Positions 1 to 6,831 of a stretch of DNA of 14,487 bases are shown here, in pieces; the stretch's first letter is position 1; each line of letters opens with the position of its first letter. A program made the position numbers and the translations under genes. The notes beneath the pieces were generated by a model. It saw only the letters and a program-made list of their open reading frames with translations, was not told the DNA's origin and made no database searches. The DNA comes from Bacteroidota bacterium (GTDB taxonomy: Bacteria; Bacteroidota; Bacteroidia; Chitinophagales; Chitinophagaceae): NCBI GenBank assembly GCA_023391015.1, contig JAEWBT010000025.1:1-14487 (forward strand), given 5' to 3'.

Positions 1-96
1 GCCCTCGGCCTGCAAGGCCTCGGCCATGCGTTGGTTGAAGGCTGAAAGGCCACCGCGCAACGGGTGGGCGGTGCCCAGAATCACAATTTTTGCCAC
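1..96 (-). CDS. Glycosyltransferase, GT4-like, N-terminal fragment (gene continues beyond left edge)
   Basis: Reading the minus strand from a GTG at 96 gives 32 open codons, VAKIVILGTAHPLRGG followed by LSAFNQRMAEALQAEG, running off the left edge. This is the typical first beta strand and glycine-rich loop of a GT-B glycosyltransferase of family 4 (K-I-V-I-L-G-T-A-x-P-x-R-G-G-L, then an amphipathic helix with N-x-R-x-A). Such enzymes move sugars from nucleotide-sugar donors during polysaccharide or glycolipid synthesis in the cytoplasm. GTG is chosen because no ATG lies in frame just upstream and homology begins there; the start is therefore uncertain. The gene is divergent from the GNAT gene, with 63 bp between them. 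A TATCTTTA box on the minus strand (129 to 122) could drive it. Only the N-terminus is seen, so donor and acceptor cannot be stated. Confidence 0.72.
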   Translation of the reverse strand, partial: MAKIVILGTAHPLRGGLSAFNQRMAEALQAEG

Positions 97-121
97 CAGC
101 GGAGAAACGATTTTTGGGGGA

Positions 122-129
122 TAAAGATA
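122..129 (-). promoter_or_regulatory. Possible -7 box for the left-edge glycosyltransferase gene
   Basis: The minus strand reads TATCTTTA here, one base from the Bacteroidota -7 consensus TAnnTTTG, 25 nt before the GTG start. No clear TTTG -33 element was seen at the right distance. Confidence 0.3.
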
Positions 130-144
130 GCCGCCGCCCTGCGC

Positions 145-152
145 TACTTTCG
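145..152 (+). promoter_or_regulatory. Possible -7 promoter box (TACTTTCG) of the GNAT gene
   Basis: TACTTTCG matches TAnnTTTG except for one T-to-C change and ends 7 nt before the ATG at 160. If it is the -7 element, transcription would begin at or next to the start codon. The sequence TTTCGCCCTGCT between box and start recurs before the lipoprotein gene at 11792. Confidence 0.4.
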
Positions 153-159
153 CCCTGCT

Positions 160-687
160 ATGAAATTCACCCTGCGCCGTGCCGGTCTTGAAGATGCTGC
201 GGCCCTCTCCCGCCTGGCCGCCGATTCGTTTGAAGAGACCTTTACCGGCACCTGCACGGCTGCCGATATGGAAGGCTACCTGCGGGAAACCTACAACGAG
301 GCGGCCTTCCGGCAATTATTGGAAGACGAAAGTGTGTTTATCCTTTTGGGAAGCGATGAACAGGGGCAGATAGCCGGTTACGCGCAGTGGAAAGCCGATG
401 CCCCGCCATTTGATTATAAAGGAAAAAATGCCGTGGAATTGCAACGGCTGTATGTTTTGAAAGACTATTACGGCACCGGCCTTTCGCACCTGTTGATGGA
501 CGCGTATGAGGCAGCAGCTATCAATGGCGGCGCGGATACATTGTGGCTTGGCGTGTGGGAACACAACTACCGCGCGCAGGCTTTTTACCGGAAACGCGGC
601 TTTGGCCCTACCGGCCACAGCCATCCCTTCCCGATTGGGCAGACCCCGCAAACCGATGATTGGTGGGTGAAGCCGGTGGCCCGATAG
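160..687 (+). CDS. GNAT-family N-acetyltransferase, PaiA-like
   Basis: A 175-residue single-domain GNAT acetyltransferase that would move an acetyl group from acetyl-CoA to an amine. The acetyl-CoA pyrophosphate loop is visible at residues 103-111 (YYGTGLSHL), preceded by the beta-4 strand ELQRLYVL at 93-100. The strand-helix LWLGVWEHN (128-136) followed by AFYRKRGF (141-148) and an H-x-F-x-x-G-x-x-x-Q-T-D tail is the signature of the PaiA spermidine/spermine acetyltransferase subgroup. The length is right for the family. An open frame continues upstream to an ATG at 64, but the first conserved strand (KFTLRRA) begins at 160 and the extra 32 residues overlap the divergent neighbour, so 160 is preferred. 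The 3' end overlaps the convergent membrane protein gene by 80 bp. A polyamine substrate is inferred from subgroup similarity only. Confidence 0.88.
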   Translation: MKFTLRRAGLEDAAALSRLAADSFEETFTGTCTAADMEGYLRETYNEAAFRQLLEDESVFILLGSDEQGQIAGYAQWKADAPPFDYKGKNAVELQRLYVLKDYYGTGLSHLLMDAYEAAAINGGADTLWLGVWEHNYRAQAFYRKRGFGPTGHSHPFPIGQTPQTDDWWVKPVAR

Positions 688-1855
688 CCCTGGCCGTAAG
701 GAAGACCAAAGACGGGTAGAGTTGCAGCAAAAGGCGCGGCAGTGAAGTGAAAATGTTCCAGTCCAGCGCGGTGGTAACCAGCAGCCAGTAAATAAGAAAG
801 TAGCTTGCCATTGCTGCAAAAAAGAACCATCCACCCGGCGAAAAGCCTTTGGGTCGCCATCCAAACAGCAAGGCCAACAGCACCAGAAGCCGGAAATGTT
901 CTGCCAAAACCACTTGCAGGAAGTAGTGCCCGACGTGCTGCATCCGTTGGCCATCGGTGGCGTGCTCTAAGATGATGCTTGGCGAAATCCAAAGCGGCGA
1001 AGGCGGCGCGCCCTGTGCTTTAAATAAAATCCAGAAAAAGGCAAACGGGCTGATGCCTGCCAGCAGTTTTCCCAATCCGGCCAGCGATTTGGGGAAATAA
1101 AACAGGTGGAAAAGCAGGAACCAGCCGGCCAGCAATGCGCCCTCTACTTTGGTCCAGGCCAGCGCGCCGCAGAGCAGGCCCATCACCATCCAATAGCCTT
1201 TGATGCCCGTTTGGCGCAGCCGGTCGGCCACCACAAAAAGCAGCAGCAGCAAGGCCGCAATCTGGATGTCGGCGTACTGCGTGAGGCCCAGCGCGAAGTA
1301 ATAGCGGTAGGTGAGAAAGGAAAGACCGATGAGCAGCAGGCGTTTGAGGGTTGGTATGCCCGTTTGCAGCAACACTACAACCGGAATGGAAAGCGTTGGC
1401 AGCAGCGCAATCAGGAAAGGAACCACCGGCGTGAAGCTTCCCCAAAGCCGCCAGCCAAAGGCCACTGCGCCCGGCAAGCCAAAAGGGTAGGCATTGTTTC
1501 CGGAAATGCCGGGCTGGAAGATGCGTTTCCAATCGGGCGTCGTCAGGTAGCGGGCGTGCAGGTTCCAGATCAGGGCGGCGTCCCAGTCGCCATAAGCGCG
1601 GGCGCGCAAGCCGCAGCCCACCGCCGCCAACAGCAGGAAAAGAAGGGCAGCGCGCGTTACCCCTGGGCTTGGTATAGGCTGATTGTCGGCAAGCCACAGG
1701 CGGCGAAGGTCCAGTAGCAAGCCGCTTAGGGTCAGAAGGAGTATCCCGATACAGATTTCAAAGGGCCAGCCTGCTACCAGACCGGTAAAATAAATCCCGG
1801 AAAGAAGGGGCAGTCCAATGCCAAAGGCGAGCAGCAGGGCGGTGAACCGGTGCAT
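608..1855 (-). CDS. Polytopic membrane protein, GT-C (ArnT/PMT-like) glycosyltransferase-like
   Basis: A 415-residue protein with about ten hydrophobic segments spread from residue 5 to about 390. After the second segment, the first large outer loop carries GDWDAALIWNLHARYL at about 89-104. Later loops carry QYADI (about 193-197) and WTKVEG (about 234-239). An acidic Asp in the first loop and a K-x-E-G motif after a later helix are typical of undecaprenyl-phosphate-sugar dependent GT-C transferases of the ArnT/GT39/RgtA type, which glycosylate envelope lipids or proteins on the periplasmic face. The start follows the stop of the upstream gene by 18 bp, so the two are probably co-transcribed. 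The last 27 residues (from about 389) are non-hydrophobic and lie antisense to the end of the GNAT gene, so they may be a read-through tail. The family assignment is inferred from topology and loop motifs; the substrate is unknown. Confidence 0.75.
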   Translation of the reverse strand: MHRFTALLLAFGIGLPLLSGIYFTGLVAGWPFEICIGILLLTLSGLLLDLRRLWLADNQPIPSPGVTRAALLFLLLAAVGCGLRARAYGDWDAALIWNLHARYLTTPDWKRIFQPGISGNNAYPFGLPGAVAFGWRLWGSFTPVVPFLIALLPTLSIPVVVLLQTGIPTLKRLLLIGLSFLTYRYYFALGLTQYADIQIAALLLLLFVVADRLRQTGIKGYWMVMGLLCGALAWTKVEGALLAGWFLLFHLFYFPKSLAGLGKLLAGISPFAFFWILFKAQGAPPSPLWISPSIILEHATDGQRMQHVGHYFLQVVLAEHFRLLVLLALLFGWRPKGFSPGGWFFFAAMASYFLIYWLLVTTALDWNIFTSLPRLLLQLYPSLVFLTARAIGPPASPTNHRFAGSAQSGRDGCGR

Positions 1856-1873
1856 GATTTTCCGGAACTATTT

Positions 1874-2248
1874 TTAAGGCCAAATTTCCAGCGCCACCCG
1901 GAAAGAATCCTGCGCGACTTGCCAAACGCGTGTTGAGGCGACGGTTGGCGTCTGGTCGCGGCGTTCCACTACCAGAACCGTATCGCCGGGCGCGGGCGGC
2001 AGGACTGATACCGGCTGGGGAGCGGCCAGGTAGCGTGTCCAGATAGCATAGTCCGGCGACAAACCGCGTATGATTATTTTTCGGGGGCTACCGGCAGGGA
2101 AAGCGCTTTTTATTTTATTCGTCAGGTGCTCTAAAACCACTAAATCGCTTTGTGTTCGCGGTGCCCGGCTGTGGAAAAGCCCTGCGCTCAGCAGCAGGGC
2201 AACCGGCAGGCCCAACAAGAGCGCGTTTTTCCGGAAAAAGGAAATCAT
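1874..2248 (-). CDS. Unknown small protein with N-terminal membrane anchor
   Basis: A 124-residue protein that I do not recognise. Residues 1-8 are basic (MISFFRKN). Residues 9-23 form one hydrophobic segment (ALLLGLPVALLLSAG) without a good signal peptidase site, so it is more likely an anchor than a cleaved signal. The remainder is soluble, with alternating hydrophobic strands (VVLEHL, KIIIRGL, TVLVVERR, VALEIWP), and would face the periplasm. It lies 18 bp upstream of the GT-C-like membrane protein on the same strand and probably shares its transcript. A role with that protein is suggested by position only. The FFRK near the N-terminus is encoded by a TTCCGGAA palindrome. Confidence 0.65.
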   Translation of the reverse strand: MISFFRKNALLLGLPVALLLSAGLFHSRAPRTQSDLVVLEHLTNKIKSAFPAGSPRKIIIRGLSPDYAIWTRYLAAPQPVSVLPPAPGDTVLVVERRDQTPTVASTRVWQVAQDSFRVALEIWP

Positions 2249-2283
2249 GACACAAGATAGCCGCGTGGGGTGGGAAGGTTTTC

Positions 2284-2874
2284 TTAGTCTTCCCGGAAAA
2301 CAGCTTTTAAATCAATTTCTAATCCCTCAAAAATACCTACCGGAACCACTGCGTCGTCGGGATAGATACGGCGGATATCGTAGCCTTCAGGTGTGAGGTC
2401 GCAGACGATTACGTTTTGGGCGTCCATGTTCAGCATCCAGTACTCCCGCACACCGGCTTCTTCATACAGGCGGAACTTGGTGTCCACTTCTTTTTTAGCG
2501 TTGCCGGGCGAGATGATTTCAATAATCCAGTCGGGCGCACCGAGGCAGCCACGGTCATCTAGTTTTTCTTTAACGCACACCACGCAGAGGTCGGGTTGCA
2601 CGACCGTGTAAATGGTTTTATCCGCTGTGCTTTTGTGCGAATCGGGCAGCCGAACGTCAAAAGGAGCGGTATAAACGTGGGACGTGTGATTCCGGAAGTA
2701 AGGCACTAATTGGGTGGATAAATACCATGAATAAGCTTGGTGTAATCGCAGGGGCGAAGGCACCCTTGACACCCACCCGCGCAGCAATTCCACGCGCTCT
2801 GAAAACCGCCACGTGAGGTAATCGGCGTAGGTGTAGCGTTGGTTAAAGTCTAGTTGGCTGATGTCGGTAATCAT
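2284..2874 (-). CDS. Uma2-family (DUF820) PD-(D/E)XK nuclease-like protein
   Basis: A 196-residue protein that matches the Uma2 family over its whole length. The N-terminus has YTYADYLTW and ERVELLRG (Glu29), then H-Q-x-x-S-x-x-L (45-52), AP-x-DVRLP (70-77), VVQPDLCVVC (91-100; Asp95), DDRGCLGAPDWIIEIISP (106-123; Glu119), and K-F-x-L-Y-E-E-A-GVREYW (133-146). The Asp95 and Glu119-x-x-SP arrangement is the restriction-endonuclease-like core of the family. Uma2 proteins are very numerous in Cyanobacteria and are also found in Bacteroidota; their biological role is not established. The ATG at 2874 fits the usual N-terminus. The stop is 35 bp upstream of the next minus-strand gene, so read-through transcription is possible. 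The repeat-rich gap on its 5' side makes it a candidate for a movable gene. Confidence 0.88.
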   Translation of the reverse strand: MITDISQLDFNQRYTYADYLTWRFSERVELLRGWVSRVPSPLRLHQAYSWYLSTQLVPYFRNHTSHVYTAPFDVRLPDSHKSTADKTIYTVVQPDLCVVCVKEKLDDRGCLGAPDWIIEIISPGNAKKEVDTKFRLYEEAGVREYWMLNMDAQNVIVCDLTPEGYDIRRIYPDDAVVPVGIFEGLEIDLKAVFRED

Positions 2875-2930
2875 TAAGTCGGTTTTTCTGATTTAAACAG
2901 TTTTGAGCGGTACTTTAATAACGCTGTTTC

Positions 2931-3119
2931 AAAAGGCCTTAAGTACTTCCAAACACCTAGTTGACGATAACAAAATGGGTGTCATTGCGAGCGGAGCGAA
3001 GCAACCTGCACAAAATACCGGATACTGTGCAGGTTGCTTCGTCGTTCCTCCTCGCAATGACCCGCAAAATGTAGGATGATTACTGCCAACTCATTTCTCG
3101 TCGGTACTTAAGGAGTTTT
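2931..3119. repeat. Nested palindromic repeat, REP/MITE-like
   Basis: The centre is a long imperfect hairpin. GTCATTGCGAG at 2981-2991 pairs with CTCGCAATGAC at 3051-3061, and GCAACCTGCAC at 3001-3011 pairs perfectly with GTGCAGGTTGC at 3027-3037 around a 15-nt loop. Between the arms only small differences occur (GCGGAGCGAAG against GAGGAACGACGAAG). Outside it, CCTTAAGTAC (2937-2946) is exactly complementary to GTACTTAAGG (3104-3113), with partial extension on both sides. The inner part is of the GTCATTGCGAG...GAAGCAA type that I recall as a dispersed intergenic repeat in many bacterial genomes. It fills most of the 275-bp gap between the Uma2 gene and the lipoprotein gene. Nothing coding is visible in the gap. 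No transposase is present, so it is at most a non-autonomous element. Confidence 0.8.
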
Positions 3120-3149
3120 AATCAGTTGTTGGCTCCGGCCTCTCAGGCT

Positions 3150-3938
3150 TTACAACCCCTTCCCATACATCACATTGTACTCGCCGTATTTTTCTACCAA
3201 ATCGCCTGCCTCGGTGCGGGATAAGTAAAACATCGTTTTAAAAAGCACTATAGAATCCTTTTTGAAATAATATTGGATTTCATAACCCAAACCAGTACGC
3301 ACCAAAGGGTCCGGGTTGTTATTGTAGTAGTTGTGATAGTCGCTAAAATCGGCGGCTGCGATACTGCTATCACTCCGGTGGCTGCTTATCCAGTGCGCTT
3401 CCCAGAACGGGACACTGCAGGTTGCCCGTTTGATTCCGCACATCAGCCCAACGAAACTGTCCTGTGCAGTGTTTACAAAAAACCGGGGAAGGAATAATGC
3501 GCTGTCCAACCCATTGAATAAAGCTTTTGAGGCCTTTCTATTATCCAGATAAACGCCTCCGGTGTAGCGGTTCTCAAGAACGTATAAGGTGTCTTCAAAG
3601 AAAAATTCCCGATTATAGGCATTATTGCTGCTGCTGATGCCGGCTTCACTTCTGTATCGGGTAGCGGAATAACTCAGGCGAAATTTTCTGCCGACAAGAC
3701 TGCGCATCATTCCAGCAACGCGCTCGGAGTCAGTAAGGGCAACGGAGTGCGCCGTACTGTCGGTTGTATCCGGAAGTTTGGTGCTGTCCTGCGGCTTTGT
3801 ACTGTCTCCAGGTGCAATGGGCTTGGTGGTATCCTGACCGGGAGCAACCCCGGGGGCTTCCTTTTTACAACTCCACAAGCCGCTAAACGCAATCAGCAAT
3901 ACAAATAGGAACGGAAGAGTACGAAACAGAGAGCGCAT
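3150..3938 (-). CDS. Unknown lipoprotein
   Basis: A 262-residue protein not recognised by family. It has a clear lipoprotein signal: basic start MRSLFR, a hydrophobic core, and the lipobox LWSC with the lipidated Cys at 24, followed by KKE. Residues 27-65 are a low-complexity linker rich in Thr, Asp, Pro and Ser (repeats like DSTKP and DTT), as often seen between the lipid anchor and the folded domain. The folded part (about 70-262) is rich in aromatic residues and Asp, with two cysteines at about 165 and 171 that could form a disulfide. It would sit on the periplasmic side of a membrane or at the cell surface. It is divergent from alaS and has its own well-formed promoter. Codon use is more AT-rich than in neighbouring genes, and it contains no TTCCGGAA copy. 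Confidence 0.75.
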   Translation of the reverse strand: MRSLFRTLPFLFVLLIAFSGLWSCKKEAPGVAPGQDTTKPIAPGDSTKPQDSTKLPDTTDSTAHSVALTDSERVAGMMRSLVGRKFRLSYSATRYRSEAGISSSNNAYNREFFFEDTLYVLENRYTGGVYLDNRKASKALFNGLDSALFLPRFFVNTAQDSFVGLMCGIKRATCSVPFWEAHWISSHRSDSSIAAADFSDYHNYYNNNPDPLVRTGLGYEIQYYFKKDSIVLFKTMFYLSRTEAGDLVEKYGEYNVMYGKGL

Positions 3939-3956
3939 AAGATAGCTTTAGGTTAT

Positions 3957-3988
3957 CAAAAATAAATCCTATCATTCCTATATCCAAA
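3957..3988 (-). promoter_or_regulatory. Bacteroidota-type promoter (-33 TTTG, -7 TATTTTTG) for the 3938 lipoprotein
   Basis: On the minus strand TTTG (3988-3985) is followed after 20 nt by TATTTTTG (3964-3957), a full match to TAnnTTTG. The usual spacing for this class is about 19 nt. The box ends 18 nt before the ATG at 3938. This is the best complete promoter in the window. Confidence 0.65.
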
Positions 3989-4077
3989 TTCGTGTTCATG
4001 TTTCTATTATTTATGGCAAAGACGAGTCATGCCTTGTCTCTACCGGGTTCCTGCGCTAACCCATAATCCCTACCGCT

Positions 4078-4085
4078 TACCTTTG
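4078..4085 (+). promoter_or_regulatory. -7 promoter box of alaS (TACCTTTG)
   Basis: TACCTTTG fully matches TAnnTTTG and ends 18 nt before the alaS ATG, giving a leader of roughly a dozen bases. No TTTG was found at the expected -33 position. Confidence 0.6.
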
Positions 4086-4103
4086 CACCCCGAAAAATAA
4101 CCC

Positions 4104-6725
4104 ATGCTTACGGCCAACCAAATCCGCGCTGCTTTTTTAGATTTCTTCAAAGAAAAAGGTCATCTTATCGTGCCTTCTGCACCCGTGGTGGTGAAGAACG
4201 ACCCAACGCTTTTATTCATCAACGCGGGCATGAACCCGTTTAAAGATGCGTTCCTGGGCAACAGTCCGGCGCCTGCGCCGCGCGTGGCCGACACCCAAAA
4301 GTGTTTGCGCGTTTCCGGAAAACACAACGACCTGGAAGAGGTAGGGGTGGATACCTACCACCACACCTTGTTTGAAATGCTGGGCAACTGGAGCTTTGGC
4401 GATTATTTTAAAAAAGAAGCCCTTGCCTGGAGCTGGGAGCTGCTCACCGAAGTGTACGGCATCCCGAAAGAACAGCTGTATGTAACCGTTTTTGGCGGCG
4501 ATGAGGCGGAAGGTTTGGCGCAGGACACCGAAGCCTACGACATCTGGAAGCAATACGTGCCCGAGGAGCGCATTCTGTTTGGTAATAAAAAAGACAATTT
4601 CTGGGAAATGGGCGATACCGGCCCGTGTGGCCCGTGCTCCGAAATCCATGTGGACTGCCGTACACCCGAGGAACGCGCTGCCTTATCGGGCGCTTCGCTG
4701 GTGAACGCCGACCACCCGCAGGTCATTGAAATCTGGAACAACGTATTCATGCAGTTTAACCGCATGAAAGACGGCTCCCTGCAACCCTTGCCGCAGCGCC
4801 ACGTAGACACCGGCATGGGTCTGGAGCGACTGGTGCGCGTGCTGCAACAAAAGCAAAGCAACTACGACACCGACCTGTTTAGCGGAACCATCGCCGAAAC
4901 GGGGAAAATTTCCGGAAAAACCTACGACGGCAGCGACAGCCGCGAGGCCATTGCCTTCCGTGTGCTGGCCGACCATATCCGCGCGATTTCGTTCACCATT
5001 GCCGATGGCCAACTGCCGTCCAACACCGGTGCGGGCTACGTGATTCGCCGGATTTTGCGCCGTGCCGTGCGGTATTATTTCTCCTATCTGAATTACAAAC
5101 AGCCCTTACTCCACCAGCTTGTTCCGCAACTGGCAACGCAGTTTGAAGGTGTATTTCCGGAATTGAAAGCGCAGGAAGCCTTCGTGGCCCGCGTGATTCG
5201 GGAAGAAGAAGAAGCGTTTTTGCGGACCTTGGAGAAGGGGTTGAAGCGACTGGAAGAACTTTCCGGAAAATCGCAGGAAAAAATCGTCGGTGGCCGCGAA
5301 GCCTTTGAACTTTACGATACCTACGGTTTCCCCATTGACCTCACGCGGCTGATTCTTTCCGAGCAAGGGCTATCGGTGGATGAACCGGCGTTTGAAGCGG
5401 CTTTGAAAGAACAAAAAGACCGCAGCCGCGCCGCCACCGCTCTGGAAACCGACGATTGGCAAACGCTTGCAGAAGGCGAAAAACCCGTCTTCACGGGATA
5501 CGAAACCCTCTACGGCGATACCCAAATTCTGCGGTTCCGGAAAGTAAAGGCCAAAGGCAAGGAACACTATCAAATCGTGCTGGCCGAAACGCCGTTCTAC
5601 GCCGAAAGCGGCGGACAAGTGGGCGATACCGGAACCCTCACGCTTCAAAACGGGGAAACCATCTCCATTTTTGACACCAAAAAGGAAAATGATCTCATTG
5701 TACACCTCACCGCTGCGCTTCCGGAAGACTTCGGAAACGGTGCTGTGCGCGCCGAGGTAACGGGCGACCGTCGCCAGGCCATTGCCGTTCACCACAGCGC
5801 AACGCACCTGCTCCACGCGGCCCTGCGGCAGGTTTTGGGAACCCACGTGGCGCAAAAAGGCTCGCTGGTAAATAATGAATACCTGCGCTTTGACTTTTCG
5901 CATTTCGCGAAGCTGACCGACGACGAGATTGCGGATGTGGAGCGCATCGTGAATGAAAAAATCCGCCTGAATATTCCCGTAGAAATCTGCACGATGCCCA
6001 AAGAAGAAGCCCTGAAACTGGGCGCGATGGCGCTCTTCGGTGAGAAATACGCCGATGAAGTACGTGTGGTAACCACCGGCGCAGATTACAGCGTAGAGCT
6101 GTGTGGCGGCACGCACGTGGGCGCAACGGGCGAGCTGGGCTTTTTTAAGATTAAAAGCGAAGGCGCTGTTGCTGCCGGCGTTCGCCGGATAGAAGCCCTA
6201 AGCGGCGCGGCTGCCGAACAATATGTTCAGGGCCAGCTGGCCGATTACAACGCGGCAAAAGCCTTGCTGAAAAATCCAAAGCAACTGGATAAAAGCATTG
6301 AGGCGCTTCAGGAAGAAGCCACTGCGCTGCGCAAAGCCCTGGAAGCGGTAGAAAATAAAGCCTTGGCCGCACAGGCAAAAGAACTGGCCGCTGGCGCACA
6401 GGATTCCGGAAATTTTGTGGGGAAAATGGTAGAAGTTTCGTCCGCCGACAGCCTCCGCAAGCTGGCAACCGATGTGGAAAAAGCGCTTTCCGGAAAAGGC
6501 GTGGTGGTGCTCTGCGCCGTCGTCAACGGCAAACTTTCGGTGGCGATCGCCGTGGGACAGGAGCGTGTTTCGCAGGGACTGGATGCTTCGGCAATTATGA
6601 AAACCACCGTAGCGCCGCTGATTAAAGGCGGTGGCGGCGGCAATAAAACCCTTGCAACAGCGGGCGGCGCCAATACCGATGCCGGTGAGGCGGTGATTGC
6701 AGCGGTGCGAGAAAAATCGCTTTAA
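4104..6725 (+). CDS. alaS: Alanine--tRNA ligase
   Basis: An 873-residue full-length bacterial AlaRS, which charges tRNA-Ala with alanine and clears mischarged Ser/Gly-tRNA-Ala. The N-terminal class II catalytic domain shows FINAGMNPFKDAFLG (38-52), the conserved S-GKHND-L-E-VG-D (about 71-83), HHTLFEMLGNWSFGDYFKK (about 87-105), IWNNVFMQF and DTGMGLERL. The middle carries DTYGFPIDLT. The editing domain has the zinc-binding H564-x3-H568 (HSATH) and C667-x3-H671 (CGGTH). The C-Ala domain ends with the glycine-rich KGGGGGNKTLATAGG. All expected domains are present and unbroken. The start at 4104 gives the normal MLTANQIRAAFLDFF N-terminus. Eight TTCCGGAA copies lie inside the gene, in all three frames (for example the S-G-K of the conserved GKHND motif). 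Confidence 0.98.
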   Translation: MLTANQIRAAFLDFFKEKGHLIVPSAPVVVKNDPTLLFINAGMNPFKDAFLGNSPAPAPRVADTQKCLRVSGKHNDLEEVGVDTYHHTLFEMLGNWSFGDYFKKEALAWSWELLTEVYGIPKEQLYVTVFGGDEAEGLAQDTEAYDIWKQYVPEERILFGNKKDNFWEMGDTGPCGPCSEIHVDCRTPEERAALSGASLVNADHPQVIEIWNNVFMQFNRMKDGSLQPLPQRHVDTGMGLERLVRVLQQKQSNYDTDLFSGTIAETGKISGKTYDGSDSREAIAFRVLADHIRAISFTIADGQLPSNTGAGYVIRRILRRAVRYYFSYLNYKQPLLHQLVPQLATQFEGVFPELKAQEAFVARVIREEEEAFLRTLEKGLKRLEELSGKSQEKIVGGREAFELYDTYGFPIDLTRLILSEQGLSVDEPAFEAALKEQKDRSRAATALETDDWQTLAEGEKPVFTGYETLYGDTQILRFRKVKAKGKEHYQIVLAETPFYAESGGQVGDTGTLTLQNGETISIFDTKKENDLIVHLTAALPEDFGNGAVRAEVTGDRRQAIAVHHSATHLLHAALRQVLGTHVAQKGSLVNNEYLRFDFSHFAKLTDDEIADVERIVNEKIRLNIPVEICTMPKEEALKLGAMALFGEKYADEVRVVTTGADYSVELCGGTHVGATGELGFFKIKSEGAVAAGVRRIEALSGAAAEQYVQGQLADYNAAKALLKNPKQLDKSIEALQEEATALRKALEAVENKALAAQAKELAAGAQDSGNFVGKMVEVSSADSLRKLATDVEKALSGKGVVVLCAVVNGKLSVAIAVGQERVSQGLDASAIMKTTVAPLIKGGGGGNKTLATAGGANTDAGEAVIAAVREKSL

Positions 6726-6765
6726 GAGTCTTAACCAAGCGCAACTGACGCCCTTAACCTTTTTA

Positions 6766-6831
6766 AAAACAGCTTCCGTAAATGAATCAGACTGCCCTTG
6801 TTTATCAGGCCTATGGTCCGGAAGCTGTTTT
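6766..6831 (+). promoter_or_regulatory. 13-bp inverted repeat enclosing the start codon of the glycosyltransferase gene
   Basis: AAAACAGCTTCCG (6766-6778) is the exact reverse complement of CGGAAGCTGTTTT (6819-6831). The 40-nt loop holds the ATG at 6782 and the first 12 codons. In RNA this could pair across the start region and limit translation initiation; in DNA it could be an operator. It may also be chance. There is no run of T, so it is not an intrinsic terminator for alaS. Confidence 0.4.

Noticed and set aside
64..159. In-frame upstream extension of the GNAT gene to an ATG at 64
   Set aside because: The added 32 residues have no family similarity, overlap the start of the divergent glycosyltransferase, and lie upstream of the promoter-like box at 145-152.
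1106..1717. 203-codon plus-strand open frame opposite the GT-C-like membrane protein
   Set aside because: The translation is rich in Gln, His and Ala, has no domain, and is antisense to a coherent multi-helix membrane protein.
2697..4313. Long interval without any TTCCGGAA copy as a sign of foreign DNA
   Set aside because: With a mean spacing near 480 bp, one gap of about 1.6 kb among 30 is within what random placement allows, so the absence alone is not evidence.
5370..6116. 248-codon open frame on the minus strand opposite alaS
   Set aside because: It is a shadow of the AlaRS reading frame with no domain, promoter or sensible composition.
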